A DNA stretch of 64,000 nucleotides from Polaribacter glomeratus (GCF_002954665.1 NZ_MSCM01000002.1:530767-594766), one strand, 5' to 3'; shown: positions 8,927-17,672, counted from the first letter of the stretch. Notes: generated by a model not told the origin, from the sequence alone. Translations and numbers: made by a program.

Positions 8927-9769
8927 TTATTCATGCAGCACTAAAAAAGGAACGTCTGTATGGTAACTTATTTCCTCTACTTTGGTGTGAAATAGTATTT
9001 GTTGAAAATAATTAAGGTTTTTAGCTACCATTGCAATCATATCTATATCTCTACTTTCAACAAAACATTGTATTGCATCTTCTACTTTTTTATTTGTTAA
9101 AAAATGAAAACTATGCTTATGATTATAGAAATAATCTTCTAGCAATTCTTTGTTTTTTTGTTGATCTATATTTAATCCTAAAGATTTTTTACTAATATTT
9201 AACACTCTTAATGAAGCATTATTTTCTTCTAAAATTTCTGCAATTGGCTGTAATATTTGCAAATCGTTAGACAATGAAAAATCTGTAGGAAACGCAATCT
9301 CTTCTATCTTTATAAATTTTGCATTCTCTGGCACAACAAGCGTTGTACATTTTACTTTTGTAATAACATCACCAGTATTACTGCCAATAATAAGCTTGCT
9401 TAACCCAGAAGCACCTTTTGTTCCCATAACAATAACATCTACTTTTTTTTCCTCTAAATGCTCTCTTAGAGATTCTATAAAAAAGTTGTAATCTGTTAAC
9501 GTATAAAAATTATGCTTTTTATTCTTGGGAAAATTTTCTGAGATTTTTTTAAGAACAGCCCTTAATTGTTTTTTAGTAGGTTTTATATAAACATCTTCAA
9601 TAATACCTTGCGCAGGAACATAAGGATAATCGTTAGTTACAACCGTGCTTAACTTACTAACATGCAATAGATAAAAATTACAATTAGCATCTTTATAAAA
9701 ATTTAAAGCATAAACGATAGCGTTCCAAGAATTGTCAGAAAAATCTGTTGGTAAAAGTATATTTTTCAT
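8927..9769 (-). CDS. Universal stress protein, tandem UspA domains
   Basis: A 280-residue cytoplasmic protein with two UspA domains, which is usual for the long Bacteroidota form. Domain 1 (1-145) starts MKNILLPTDFSDNSWNAIVY and has the nucleotide-binding motif VMGTKGASGLSKLIIGSNTG. Domain 2 (about 150-280) starts IAFPTDFS but lacks a recognisable G-x9-G-S/T motif, so only the first half is likely to bind ATP. It lies 98 bases downstream of the receiver-CRP regulator, in the same direction, and may be in its regulon. Confidence 0.88.
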   Translation of the reverse strand: MKNILLPTDFSDNSWNAIVYALNFYKDANCNFYLLHVSKLSTVVTNDYPYVPAQGIIEDVYIKPTKKQLRAVLKKISENFPKNKKHNFYTLTDYNFFIESLREHLEEKKVDVIVMGTKGASGLSKLIIGSNTGDVITKVKCTTLVVPENAKFIKIEEIAFPTDFSLSNDLQILQPIAEILEENNASLRVLNISKKSLGLNIDQQKNKELLEDYFYNHKHSFHFLTNKKVEDAIQCFVESRDIDMIAMVAKNLNYFQQILFHTKVEEISYHTDVPFLVLHE

Positions 9770-9867
9770 TAAAATTCGTCTTAGTATAAGACAAATTTAT
9801 TGCACAAACGCTTTTTAAAAAATGATATTGGTCATATTACATTCGTAATATATTGTTTACTCTAAAA

Positions 9868-10935
9868 TTAGCAAATTTCTTTTAGCCTCTCTAAATCTAA
9901 AATTCTTATAGTTCTGCCTTCAATTTCTATTAAACCTAGTTTTTTAAAACTAGACATTGTTCTTATTAATGTTTCGGTTGCAATGCCTGCAACACTTGCT
10001 AAATCGTTTCTAGAAATTTTTATTTGATTTTCTGGTTTATGATTTAATTTTTCTGCAAATTTTAAAATTGTATTTGCTGTTTTTTTACTCACAGAACTGT
10101 AAGCCATTTGTAATAATTGGTTTTTTACCCCTGCTAAATCTTCTGTTAACAACTCTATTAACTCTAAAGTTACTTTATGATTTTTGTCTAAAACACTTGT
10201 TAATGCTTTTTTAGATAAACCTACTAATACTGTTTTTTTTATTGCAGTTGCAGATTCTTGATACGCTAAATTTTGGGTAAAAGAAGTATATCCAAATAAG
10301 TCATCTTCTTTATATAAAGCAGTGGTTAGCTCTTTACCTTGTTCGTCTAATTTATGACACTTTATAAGACCACTAATTATTAAATAAATATAATTAGAGT
10401 TGTTGCCTTCTTTATATATAATCGCTTCTTTAGAGTATTGAAAAGTTTCTCCGTAATCATCAAAATAATTTTTTAAATCATTAAGGCTTCTTATTTCTTC
10501 TGTGTCTTCTTCTGTTTCTTTTAATTTCCCTTTTTTTTGATTTTTTTCTCTAATATCTTTTAAAATGGATGCTTTTGCCAACCTACTTTCTATAGCACTA
10601 ATAAGTTCATCTTCACTAAAAGGCTTTGTAATATAATCGTCGGCTCCCAAGTCCATTCCTTTTCTAACATCTTTTCTTTCTGTTTTTGCTGATAAAAAAA
10701 TAAAGGGGATGTGTTGTGTACTTTCGTTTTTTGTTAAGGCTTCTAAAACGCCATATCCATCTAGTTCTGGCATCATAATATCACAAACAATAATGTCTGG
10801 CAGTATTTCTTTTGCTACTTCTACTCCTACTTTACCGTTTGGCGCATTTATAACTAGGTAGTTAGATAATTCTAAAAGTTCTGTAGTATTTTCTCTTAAA
10901 ACCGTATCATCTTCAATTAATAGTATCTTTTTCAT
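9868..10935 (-). CDS. Response regulator fused to a CRP/FNR-type DNA-binding module
   Basis: A 355-residue regulator with three parts. The receiver (1-120) has acidic pocket ED at 8-10, phospho-acceptor Asp52 in CDIMMPELDGYG and the SAK lysine. A cyclic-nucleotide-binding-like domain (about 145-250) follows, then a CRP-type winged helix (about 265-345, SRNDLASVAGIATETLIRTM as recognition region). No Cys cluster typical of FNR is present. The start codon overlaps the kinase stop (ATGA), so it is translationally coupled to the kinase, its obvious partner. In flavobacteria this receiver-CRP architecture is associated with redox or oxygen adaptation; that role is inferred here. Confidence 0.88.
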   Translation of the reverse strand: MKKILLIEDDTVLRENTTELLELSNYLVINAPNGKVGVEVAKEILPDIIVCDIMMPELDGYGVLEALTKNESTQHIPFIFLSAKTERKDVRKGMDLGADDYITKPFSEDELISAIESRLAKASILKDIREKNQKKGKLKETEEDTEEIRSLNDLKNYFDDYGETFQYSKEAIIYKEGNNSNYIYLIISGLIKCHKLDEQGKELTTALYKEDDLFGYTSFTQNLAYQESATAIKKTVLVGLSKKALTSVLDKNHKVTLELIELLTEDLAGVKNQLLQMAYSSVSKKTANTILKFAEKLNHKPENQIKISRNDLASVAGIATETLIRTMSSFKKLGLIEIEGRTIRILDLERLKEIC

Positions 10936-12173
10936 TTTGCTTTGTTCATGATCTTCATTGTAAAAGTTGACCCAATATTTTCTATACTTTTAAAAGTAAT
11001 TGTACCTCCTAAATTTTTTAAGTGACTTTTAGTAATATTTAAACCAATACCTGTTCCTTGGGTTAATAAAGCATTTTCTGCTCTAAAATACCTGTTAAAT
11101 ATATTTTTTTGGTCTGCTTCAGGAATTCCAATTCCGTAATCTTTAATTTTAAAAGTAGTTTGTTTTTTATCTTGTATTATATTGATGTCAATTTCTGTGT
11201 TTTCTGGCGAATATTTTATAGCATTATTTACTAAATTAGACAATGACAGTTCAATTGTTTTTTCGTCTTGTGTTAAAGAAATTTCACCAATATCATCAGG
11301 ATATTTAATTCTTTGGCCCTCTTTTAGAAGCATATTTGCATTATAAATTACTTCATCTACCACTTTACTTAATTTAAAAGTATGGAATTTATAGTTTATT
11401 TTACCAGTTTCTAGTTTTTCTACGGATAAAAAATCATTTAAAATATTATTTAAATAATGAACCTTATTGGTAATCGTGTCTATATGCTTGTCTCTTTTTT
11501 CTTGCTGTTCTGTTAATTTATATTTGCCTAATAAAATGGTGGAAGTTAAAATTCCACTTAAAGGTGTTTTAAATTCATGAGAAACTAACGATAAAAACTT
11601 TGTCTTTAATTCGTTCAATTCTTTTTCTTTTTTTAAAGCATCTTTAATTTTATTCTCTGCCTCAATCCTTTTTTGGTTTTCTTGGTCTAACTCAAGATTT
11701 ACAACCTTTAACTCTTTAACCGTTTTACTTAATTCTTTTGTTCTTTCTTTAACCTTTTTCTCTAATTCTTCATTTAGTTTAATTATTTCTTTTTCTTGTT
11801 GCTTTCTAACAGAAATATCAATAACAAGTGCCATTACAAAGGTTTGACCATAAATCTCAAACGGATTTAAACCTGCTTCTAAAGGAAAAATATCTCCATT
11901 TTTTCGGGCTCCATACAAGTCTCGACCATTGCCCATTTGTCTTTTTTCCTTTTGCTTCATAAACCCATTAAAATGAGCTCCATGACCAGCATGATAATTT
12001 CTAGGTATTAAAACATTAAGCTGCTGGTTTATAAGTTCTCCTTTTTGATACCCAAACATTTTTTCTACAGATGAATTTACAGAAACTATTTTCTGTTTAT
12101 CATCAACAACAACGACGCCTTCCGAAACAGCTTCAAAAAGTACATTAAAAATATCTTGCTCTTTATTTAGCAT
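10932..12173 (-). CDS. PAS-domain sensor histidine kinase
   Basis: A 413-residue kinase with no membrane segment, so cytoplasmic. One PAS domain (about 8-125) is followed by a coiled coil (125-190), the dimerisation/phospho-acceptor box (LVSHEFKTPLSGI, His199) and an HATPase domain with N box NLVNNAIKYSPE, G1 DYGIGI and G2 GTGIGLNITKSHL. The PAS carries the segment PRNYHAGHGAHF. It aligns with the haem-binding region of FixL, His64 falling on the haem-ligand position. Many non-haem PAS domains share this motif, so oxygen sensing is only suggested. It overlaps its response regulator by four bases. Confidence 0.9.
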   Translation of the reverse strand: MLNKEQDIFNVLFEAVSEGVVVVDDKQKIVSVNSSVEKMFGYQKGELINQQLNVLIPRNYHAGHGAHFNGFMKQKEKRQMGNGRDLYGARKNGDIFPLEAGLNPFEIYGQTFVMALVIDISVRKQQEKEIIKLNEELEKKVKERTKELSKTVKELKVVNLELDQENQKRIEAENKIKDALKKEKELNELKTKFLSLVSHEFKTPLSGILTSTILLGKYKLTEQQEKRDKHIDTITNKVHYLNNILNDFLSVEKLETGKINYKFHTFKLSKVVDEVIYNANMLLKEGQRIKYPDDIGEISLTQDEKTIELSLSNLVNNAIKYSPENTEIDINIIQDKKQTTFKIKDYGIGIPEADQKNIFNRYFRAENALLTQGTGIGLNITKSHLKNLGGTITFKSIENIGSTFTMKIMNKAK

Positions 12174-12673
12174 TTCTGTAGCAATTTAAACGATTAAATA
12201 AGCCACTAAAATTACTAAAATTTAGACAAAGATTAACGATAATACTGACTTTTATCATAATTTATCATCTTAAAGTATGCTATTTTTATCAAAAATTATA
12301 ACTCGTTTACTATGAAACCCTCACAAAAACCAATAACCAAACTCAAGTAAACTGATCTATACTATTGCGGCTGCATATGTTTCTGTAGTAAAGGCAAAGT
12401 TCAAGGTTTAAATAAAAAATAACTTTTGTTACTGCTAATTTTTATTTGGATGCAACGAATCAACTAAACCAGTTTTTAATTATTTTATGTGTGTGGGTTT
12501 TAAAAAAGAGTTTCAGTTTTAAATCATATAAAAAAATAACCGTCTAGTACTTAAATTAATAACAAAGAACTAAATACTGATATAAATAAATCTGAATTAA
12601 GTTTAATTACGAGAATTAGTTTAGCTTCAAAAAAAATAATTAAAAAATATTATTCTTTAAAACAACAAAGTAA
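12174..12673. other. 500-bp divergent intergenic region
   Basis: This AT-rich spacer separates the kinase operon (-) from the co-chaperone operon (+) and must hold both promoters. A short open stretch from ATG 12312 stops after 12 codons. A direct repeat TTTATCAT / TTTATCAT near 12254-12272 could be a regulator site for the CRP-like protein but is AT-rich enough to be chance. No further gene is visible. Confidence 0.4.
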
Positions 12674-13558
12674 ATGGCAGTTGTAGATTATTATAAAACA
12701 TTAGAAATTACCAAAAGTGCGTCTGAAGCTGACATTAAAAAAGCGTACAGAAAATTAGCACGAAAATATCATCCAGATGTAAACCCAAATGATAAAAATG
12801 CAGAAAAAAACTTTAAAGAAATTAATGAAGCAAATGAGGTTTTAAGCAACCCTGAAAACCGAAAAAAATACGATACCTATGGCGAACATTGGCAAAATGG
12901 AGAAGCCTATCAGCAAGAAAAACAACGACAACAGGAATATCAAGAAAGAGCTAAAGGCGCTCAAGGTGGTTATTCTCAAGAAGATTTTTCTGAGATGTTT
13001 GGAGGTATGTTTGGCGGGTCATCCTCTGGAAGAAGTACAAACTCAAAATTTAGAGGTCAAGATTACAATTCTGAATTAAAACTAAATATACAAGATGTTT
13101 ACACAACCCAAAAACAGGTTATTACTGTTAATGGAAAAAGCATAAGAATTACCATTCCTGCAGGAGTTGAAAACGGTCAAATTATTAAAATAAAAGGTCA
13201 TGGAGGAAAAGGTGTAAACAATGGGCCAAATGGCGATTTATATATTCAATTTTCAATTGTTAACAATTCAAGATTTAAACGAGATAAAGAAAACCTCCAC
13301 GTAGCTATAGATTTAGATTTATACACCGCTTTGTTAGGCGGACAATTAGTGGTTGCTACTTTTGATGGAAATGTAAAATTAACTATTAAACCAGAAACAG
13401 TAAACGGAACCCAAGTTAAACTAAAAGGAAAAGGATTTCCTGTCTATAAAAAAGAAGGTCAGTTTGGTGATTTATATATAACTTATCAACTTAAAATACC
13501 AACTAATTTAAACGAAAAGGAAATAGAATTAATTAAAGAACTACAAAAACAACGCTAA
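12674..13558 (+). CDS. cbpA: CbpA-type DnaJ co-chaperone
   Basis: A 294-residue J-domain protein. The J domain (1-70) has the KYHPD motif (HPD at about 34-36). A Gly/Ser/Gln-rich linker (about 75-130, with FGGMFGGSSSGRST) and the two-lobed substrate-binding C-terminal domain (about 135-285) follow. There is no zinc-finger Cys repeat, which separates CbpA from DnaJ. It stimulates DnaK ATPase. The next gene encodes its partner CbpM two bases downstream, confirming the subtype. Confidence 0.92.
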   Translation: MAVVDYYKTLEITKSASEADIKKAYRKLARKYHPDVNPNDKNAEKNFKEINEANEVLSNPENRKKYDTYGEHWQNGEAYQQEKQRQQEYQERAKGAQGGYSQEDFSEMFGGMFGGSSSGRSTNSKFRGQDYNSELKLNIQDVYTTQKQVITVNGKSIRITIPAGVENGQIIKIKGHGGKGVNNGPNGDLYIQFSIVNNSRFKRDKENLHVAIDLDLYTALLGGQLVVATFDGNVKLTIKPETVNGTQVKLKGKGFPVYKKEGQFGDLYITYQLKIPTNLNEKEIELIKELQKQR

Positions 13559-13560
13559 TT

Positions 13561-13857
13561 ATGAAAACTCAAAACTTAATATCTATAGCGCAATTTTGTG
13601 AGCATTATACTATTCCTGCAAGTTTTATAGCTGCACTAAAAGAATACGAATTAATAGAGATTGTTGAAACAAATAATGAGGATTATATTAAAATAACGCA
13701 CATTACAGAAGTAGAAAAAATGATTCGTTTACACTATGAGTTAAATATAAATTTAGAAGGTGTAGATGTAATTTATAACTTATTAAACCAGGTTGATTCT
13801 TTGAAAAAAGAAATAACTCATTTGCAAAATAAACTACATTTTTACGAACATTTTTAA
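13561..13857 (+). CDS. cbpM: Chaperone modulator CbpM
   Basis: A 98-residue MerR-like helix-turn-helix protein (ISIAQFCEHYTIPASFIAAL at 7-26) with a C-terminal coiled coil (about 70-98, VDSLKKEITHLQNKLHFYEH). CbpM binds the J domain of CbpA and blocks its action on DnaK. It lies two bases after cbpA, the conserved arrangement. Confidence 0.9.
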   Translation: MKTQNLISIAQFCEHYTIPASFIAALKEYELIEIVETNNEDYIKITHITEVEKMIRLHYELNINLEGVDVIYNLLNQVDSLKKEITHLQNKLHFYEHF

Positions 13858-13946
13858 TTAAATTATAAACTACCTTGATTAAAATCAATGCAAGCTGATG
13901 ATTCGTTTTATAAGCTGTTAGCAACAATTCTGACCAAACTAAATCA

Positions 13947-14153
13947 ATGATAAAATACTTTAGAAAAGTCAGACAAAAACTTCTCACTGAAAATAAATTC
14001 AGCAAATATCTGATTTATGCAATTGGTATTAAAAAAAATATTATCGTAGAAAACAACATTATAGACCTTAAAAATAACCCAAAAGGTTCAGTTATGATTT
14101 TAAGAGCTAATGTTAAGGGAAAAACAATTTCAAAAATGATTATAATTGATTAA
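13947..14153 (+). pseudogene. N-terminal stub of a DUF6090-like membrane protein fused to other sequence
   Basis: The first 27 codons (MIKYFRKVRQKLLTENKFSK then YLIYAIG) are the very characteristic start of a flavobacterial membrane protein family (DUF6090-like), which normally continues EI-x-L-V-V-x-G-I-L-I-A-L-Q-I-N-N-W-N. Here it breaks off after YAIG and runs into 41 unrelated codons ending in TAA. I read it as a deletion scar, not a gene. Confidence 0.65.
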
Positions 14154-14164
14154 AACAAAATATT

Positions 14165-14674
14165 GTGAAAACAATAAAAACAATATTATTTTTTAGCAGT
14201 TTAATATTACTATTAACAAGTAGCTCATGCGAAACAAATGATATATCAGAAACAGGAAGTGACAATTTTTGATGTTATATTAATTGACAATTATTTACTC
14301 CAAAAGGAAGTACAAACTTGATTGACACATCTCCTTTTAATAGTGGCTTATCAATTTATGTTTATGATACCTTTATTAGCTTGAAAGCAAGTAACTCTTC
14401 TGATTTTGTTTACTTTTCTATTTCGGATCGGAAAATAGGTAAAATCACCTTAAAAGAAAGTCTTGGTTTTTCAGGATCTTCAGATACTCACTCTATTAAC
14501 CATGCTATTGCTATGATAGATAATAAAAAATACCTTTCTAAAAATAGTTCAGGGATTGTAACTTTTACAAATATTTCGGAGATTAATGTAATGGGGACTT
14601 TTGAGTTTACTTTGTATAATGAAAACGATGATACTGATACAATTAGTGTCACAAACGGAAAGTTTAATGATTAA
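14165..14674 (+). pseudogene. DUF6252-like lipoprotein gene with two in-frame TGA codons
   Basis: From GTG 14165 the frame gives a lipoprotein signal peptide (LILLLTSSSCETND), then TGA at 14270-14272 and TGA at 14285-14287, then an open frame of 129 codons to 14674. In the four related lipoproteins at 26.9-30.5 kb the same place reads NTFGAIVNGRVF. Here it reads DNF-stop-CYIN-stop-QLF, so both stops sit exactly where the relatives have Gly. The ancestral codons were probably GGA. The C-terminal half keeps the family pattern (GTFEFTLYNENDD, then TNGKFND). The family matches DUF6252 as I remember it. Confidence 0.8.
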
Positions 14675-14752
14675 AAAACAAGTCATAATGCTATGAATGA
14701 CTTAAAATAATGAATCATATAATAATTTAAAATAAGTAAAAAACTTATTACC

Positions 14753-15130
14753 ATGAAAACGAAAATCTTATTACCAATATTCTTTTTATTACTTTTATTA
14801 AGCTCTTGTAATGAAGATAGTATAATATTAGAAGAAACTCAAGCAGTTTCAGAAACTATAAAACTCGAATAAATTAGTGTTTTAAACGGAAGATTATATT
14901 TTCCAAACAAATCTACATTTCAAAACTATTATCAAAATATTAAAGAAAAAGATGAATATGAAATAGCAGCTATTTTAGAGAATAAATTTTATTCTAAAGG
15001 CTTCTATTCCTTAAGACCTATTGTTAACGAAAAGACAGCTGAAACTGAAGTTTTAAGGCATTTAAATAAGGTTAAAGCTAATAAAAAAGCACTACAGCAA
15101 AGATCTTCAAGCGATGAATTACAACTTTGA
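14753..15130 (+). pseudogene. Broken lipoprotein gene (in-frame TAA)
   Basis: The frame starts with a lipoprotein signal peptide (FFLLLLLSSCNED, Cys19). A TAA interrupts it at 14870-14872 after codon 39. It then continues ISVLNGRLYFPNKSTFQNYY, FYSKGFYSLRPIV and a Lys/Ser-rich tail to TGA 15128-15130. The intact body around the stop suggests a recent nonsense mutation, probably of GAA. The function of this flavobacterial lipoprotein type is unknown to me. Its tail overlaps the start of the next fragment. Confidence 0.65.
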
Positions 15131-15404
15131 AAAACGTAACGAAAAAGGTAAGAATACTAATAATAATTCTGCTAATTATTTTAGCAAAGAAATCTTCTAT
15201 GTTTCAGATTTATTATCTTCAACTAATAGAAATAATCTTACTATAAATAAAGCTTTTGGATTGATTCCTAAATATGGACTGAGAAGAGCTTTATCTGAAA
15301 AATTAAATTTTGAATTTGCTTTTGGTTTAGGTTATTCTTGGGGAGGAAACAATATTAACGGAATAGCATCTTCAATTGATTTAAGAATTAATTTGAAATT
15401 ATAA
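15114..15404 (+). pseudogene. C-terminal fragment of an outer-membrane beta-barrel protein
   Basis: About 96 codons resemble the last strands of a flavobacterial outer-membrane barrel family: NFEKRNEKGKNTNNNSANYF, then IPKYGLRRALSEKLNFEFAF, GLGYSW and a terminal RINLKL. There is no signal peptide, and the ATG at 15114 is inside the barrel. The N-terminal half is missing. The fragment stops where the ssb remnant on the other strand begins. Confidence 0.65.
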
Positions 15405-15408
15405 TACT

Positions 15409-15600
15409 ATCAACAGTCTTATTCCAGGCTACAAGATTATGCCATTATACATTATCAACTTTCTGTCCTGAAGCATCTTTGTAACTTTCGTTAGTGGCGA
15501 GTGAAAACTTTGCTAATTTCTTTCCAGATTCTAATGTAATAATTTCTGGGTCATTTACTAAATTTCCAATTAACTGTACTTTATTTCTTAATGAATTCAT
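15409..15600 (-). pseudogene. Truncated second ssb gene
   Basis: On the minus strand from ATG 15600 the sequence encodes MNSLRNKVQLIGNLVNDPEI, then KLAKFSLATNESYKD and WHNLVAWNKTVD. This is the N-terminal half of a single-stranded DNA-binding protein, close to but distinct from the intact ssb at 16234-16572. It carries a TAA at 15445-15447 and homology ends at about 15409, so the gene is truncated and nonsense-mutated. A protein-like 40-codon frame (NLRTKEKQYEILKSINTILK) ends in the TGA that overlaps this start codon, a sign that another lost gene preceded it. Confidence 0.85.
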
Positions 15601-15758
15601 GATTTTAAGTATTCTCTTTCTTTAAGAATAGTATTTATAGATTTAAGTATCTCATATTGTTTTTCTTTTGTTCTTAAATTTAAATTACCTTTTCCTACAC
15701 TAGTTGATAAAACATTATTTTCATATTATATTAGGCAACTGTCAATATTATACATAAA

Positions 15759-16030
15759 CGTTTTACTTTTGGGTATGGAATCAATTATTCAGTAAATTAT
15801 TGGAAAGAATGGTATCGTTATCTATAAACAGTAAACTTTCCAACAACCAAAAAAACTACTTACAAAAACATGAGTTTAGGAATAATACTAAATTCTTACT
15901 ATAAAACTAGAAAAACTTTAAACGTTGTATCATATACATACCTTCATTATTCAATTTGTATAACGGTTTTAAATTGACTTACGAGCAGCTAATAAGTTTA
16001 GAGTTAAATTGGAGAATAAAATTATTTAAC
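15759..16030 (+). pseudogene. Decayed C-terminal part of a second outer-membrane barrel
   Basis: The plus strand reads FTFGYGINYSVNYWKEWYRY, a TAA (15825-15827), NFPTTKKTTYKNMSLGIILN, SYYKTRKTLNV, then after a frameshift near 15935 PSLFNLYNGFKLTYEQLISL and ELNWRIKLF. The alternating beta-strand pattern and terminal aromatic residue are those of an outer-membrane barrel end. One nonsense codon and one frameshift make it a pseudogene. The remaining sequence to the ssb terminator shows nothing. Confidence 0.6.
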
Positions 16031-16172
16031 CTAACAAACCTTACAACACCATGTGTAATTAATGACATGGTTCTAGCATAAGCACAAAAATTTTCGAAGG
16101 TTTTTTATTTACTAAAATATTTATTGTGTTTTTAAAAATTTATAAACAATGTATTAAACCTTATAAAATAAC

Positions 16173-16202
16173 AAAAAAAAAGACCAACATAATATTGGTC
16201 TT
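16173..16202 (-). terminator. Rho-independent terminator of ssb
   Basis: On the minus strand, stem AAGACCAA / TTGGTCTT is followed by a run of eight T, 32 bases downstream of the ssb stop. Confidence 0.88.
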
Positions 16203-16233
16203 TCTTCAAATTTTTAATTTCATAGCACTATTT

Positions 16234-16572
16234 CTATTGCTTGTTTCCAAGCATTAAAAGCTCGCTACATAGAATCTCTGTAACGTAACGCTTTTCACCT
16301 TCTTTAGTTTCATAACTTCTTGATGTTAGCTTCCCTTCTATAGCAACTTCTTGGCCTTTCTTTACATAATCTTCAACTACTTTAACCAAACCGCCTGTTA
16401 TAACAATGTTGTGCCAATAAGCACGCTCAACTTTATTACCAGTTTTGTCTTTGTAACTATCATCTGTAGCCATAGAAAATTTTGCCATTTTGTTACCATC
16501 TTTAAAGGTTACTATTTCTGGCTCTTGACCTAATCTACCAATTAACTGTACTTTGTTTCTTAACGTACTCAT
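16234..16572 (-). CDS. ssb: Single-stranded DNA-binding protein (short form)
   Basis: A 112-residue SSB consisting of the OB fold only (KVQLIGRLGQEPEI at 7-20, then KMAKFSMATDDSY, AYWHNIV and GQEVAIEGKL). It lacks the long Gln/Pro-rich linker and acidic C-terminal tip of housekeeping SSBs and ends in LGNKQ, so it probably does not recruit the usual partner proteins through that tip. Short SSBs of this kind are common as second copies in flavobacteria. It is monocistronic, with its own terminator, and shares its ancestry with the broken copy at 15409-15600. Confidence 0.9.
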   Translation of the reverse strand: MSTLRNKVQLIGRLGQEPEIVTFKDGNKMAKFSMATDDSYKDKTGNKVERAYWHNIVITGGLVKVVEDYVKKGQEVAIEGKLTSRSYETKEGEKRYVTEILCSELLMLGNKQ

Positions 16573-16746
16573 AAGATAAGTTTTTATATTATTTATAATT
16601 TTATGTCAATTCGTTTTGACACTGCAAAGATGAAACACAACAGAAATTTTATTCGGTTATGAAGCAATTACTTTCGGTTGTAATTATTTGTAGTCGTTTG
16701 TAAACGTATAATTTGTATATTTACGTAAATAAAAAAGCATCAAAAC

Positions 16747-17295
16747 ATGAAGTCATTTAGAAATGAAAGCTGGAAAGCTTTTGATATCGTTGATTGCAAT
16801 TTTGAAAAAGAAGAAATACTAGTATCTAATTACGGAAGAGTTCAAAAAAAGAAAAATGGAGCCGAAGAATTTAAATTACACAAAAACGGCATTATCAACA
16901 AATTTGAAACACTTTCTTATCTCAACAGTAAAAACAAAATTAGAAGTTTTTATGTACACAGAGCAATTGCCTTTTTATTTCTAGAAAAAAAGGAAGATGC
17001 AAAATTTGTAATCCATAAAAATCATGATTTAACAGACAACTACATCGAAAATTTAAAGTGGGTAAATCAAAAAGAACTAACAGTTCATCAATTAACAAAC
17101 CCAGAAAGAAGAAAAAAATTAGGTTTAAAAACGCGTGCTAAATTATCTGAAGCAAAGGTTAAGGTAATTAAGAAAAAGTTATTAGATCCTAATAGAAGAA
17201 CAAGATTACGAATTATTGCAAGTCAGTTTGGGGTAACTACCATGCAATTATATAGAATAAAATCTGGAGAGAATTGGGGGAAAATTGAGATATAA
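16747..17295 (+). CDS. HNH/NUMOD4-like putative homing-endonuclease-type protein
   Basis: A 182-residue protein. The N-terminus has a NUMOD4-like motif (W-x-A-F-D-I, ILVSNYGRVQKKK at 24-36). The middle resembles an HNH_3-type nuclease core (FYVHRAIAFLFLEKK about 77-91, FVIHKNHDLTDNYIENLKWV about 96-115) with the His, Asn and Asn positions kept. The C-terminus has a helix-turn-helix of the type that reads DNA in free-standing homing endonucleases (RLRIIASQFGVTTMQLYRIK). The domain order NUMOD4-HNH-HTH is typical of that group. Activity is inferred. It lies divergent from ssb and 16 bases upstream of the zinc-finger gene. Confidence 0.7.
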   Translation: MKSFRNESWKAFDIVDCNFEKEEILVSNYGRVQKKKNGAEEFKLHKNGIINKFETLSYLNSKNKIRSFYVHRAIAFLFLEKKEDAKFVIHKNHDLTDNYIENLKWVNQKELTVHQLTNPERRKKLGLKTRAKLSEAKVKVIKKKLLDPNRRTRLRIIASQFGVTTMQLYRIKSGENWGKIEI

Positions 17296-17311
17296 AAAAT
17301 AAAAAAATGCT

Positions 17312-17662
17312 ATGGAAAAAAGAAGTTGTTTAGAATGTGAAGAACCAGTAAAGGGTAGGGTCGATAAAAAATTCTGCTCTGATTATTGCCGAAATTCTTA
17401 CAATAACAGCGTAAATAAAGACAGTAAAAACCTTATCAGAAATATTAATAATCGGCTTAGAAAAAATTATAAAATCTTATCAGGTTTAAATACTTCTGGT
17501 AAAACAAAAGTAACTAGAACTAATTTATATGATAAGGGTTTCGACTTTCAGTTCTTTACATCTATCTATACAACAAAAACAGGAAACACCTATTTTTACG
17601 TGTATAACGAAGGGTATTTAGCATTAGAAAATGAAATGTTTTTGCTGATAAAAAAAGAATAA
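17312..17662 (+). CDS. Zinc-ribbon protein of unknown function
   Basis: A 116-residue protein. The N-terminal zinc ribbon has CLECEEPVKGRVDKKFCSDY followed by C, giving C-x2-C and C-x3-C pairs (about residues 5-26). A basic Asn/Lys/Arg-rich segment (35-60) and a beta-rich C-terminus (FFTSIYTTKTGNTYFYVYNE) follow. It is a recurrent conserved hypothetical in flavobacteria as far as I can recall. The basic zinc ribbon suggests nucleic-acid contact. It is probably co-transcribed with the HNH-type gene 16 bases upstream. Confidence 0.7.
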   Translation: MEKRSCLECEEPVKGRVDKKFCSDYCRNSYNNSVNKDSKNLIRNINNRLRKNYKILSGLNTSGKTKVTRTNLYDKGFDFQFFTSIYTTKTGNTYFYVYNEGYLALENEMFLLIKKE

Positions 17663-17672
17663 TTAAAAATAG

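Noticed and set aside
14165..14674. TGA recoded as Gly, as in some candidate-phylum bacteria
   Set aside because: Intact genes in the window end in TGA (for example the RNase H gene and the lipoprotein at 25468), and the broken genes also carry TAA, TAG and frameshifts. Ordinary nonsense mutation is the simpler reading.
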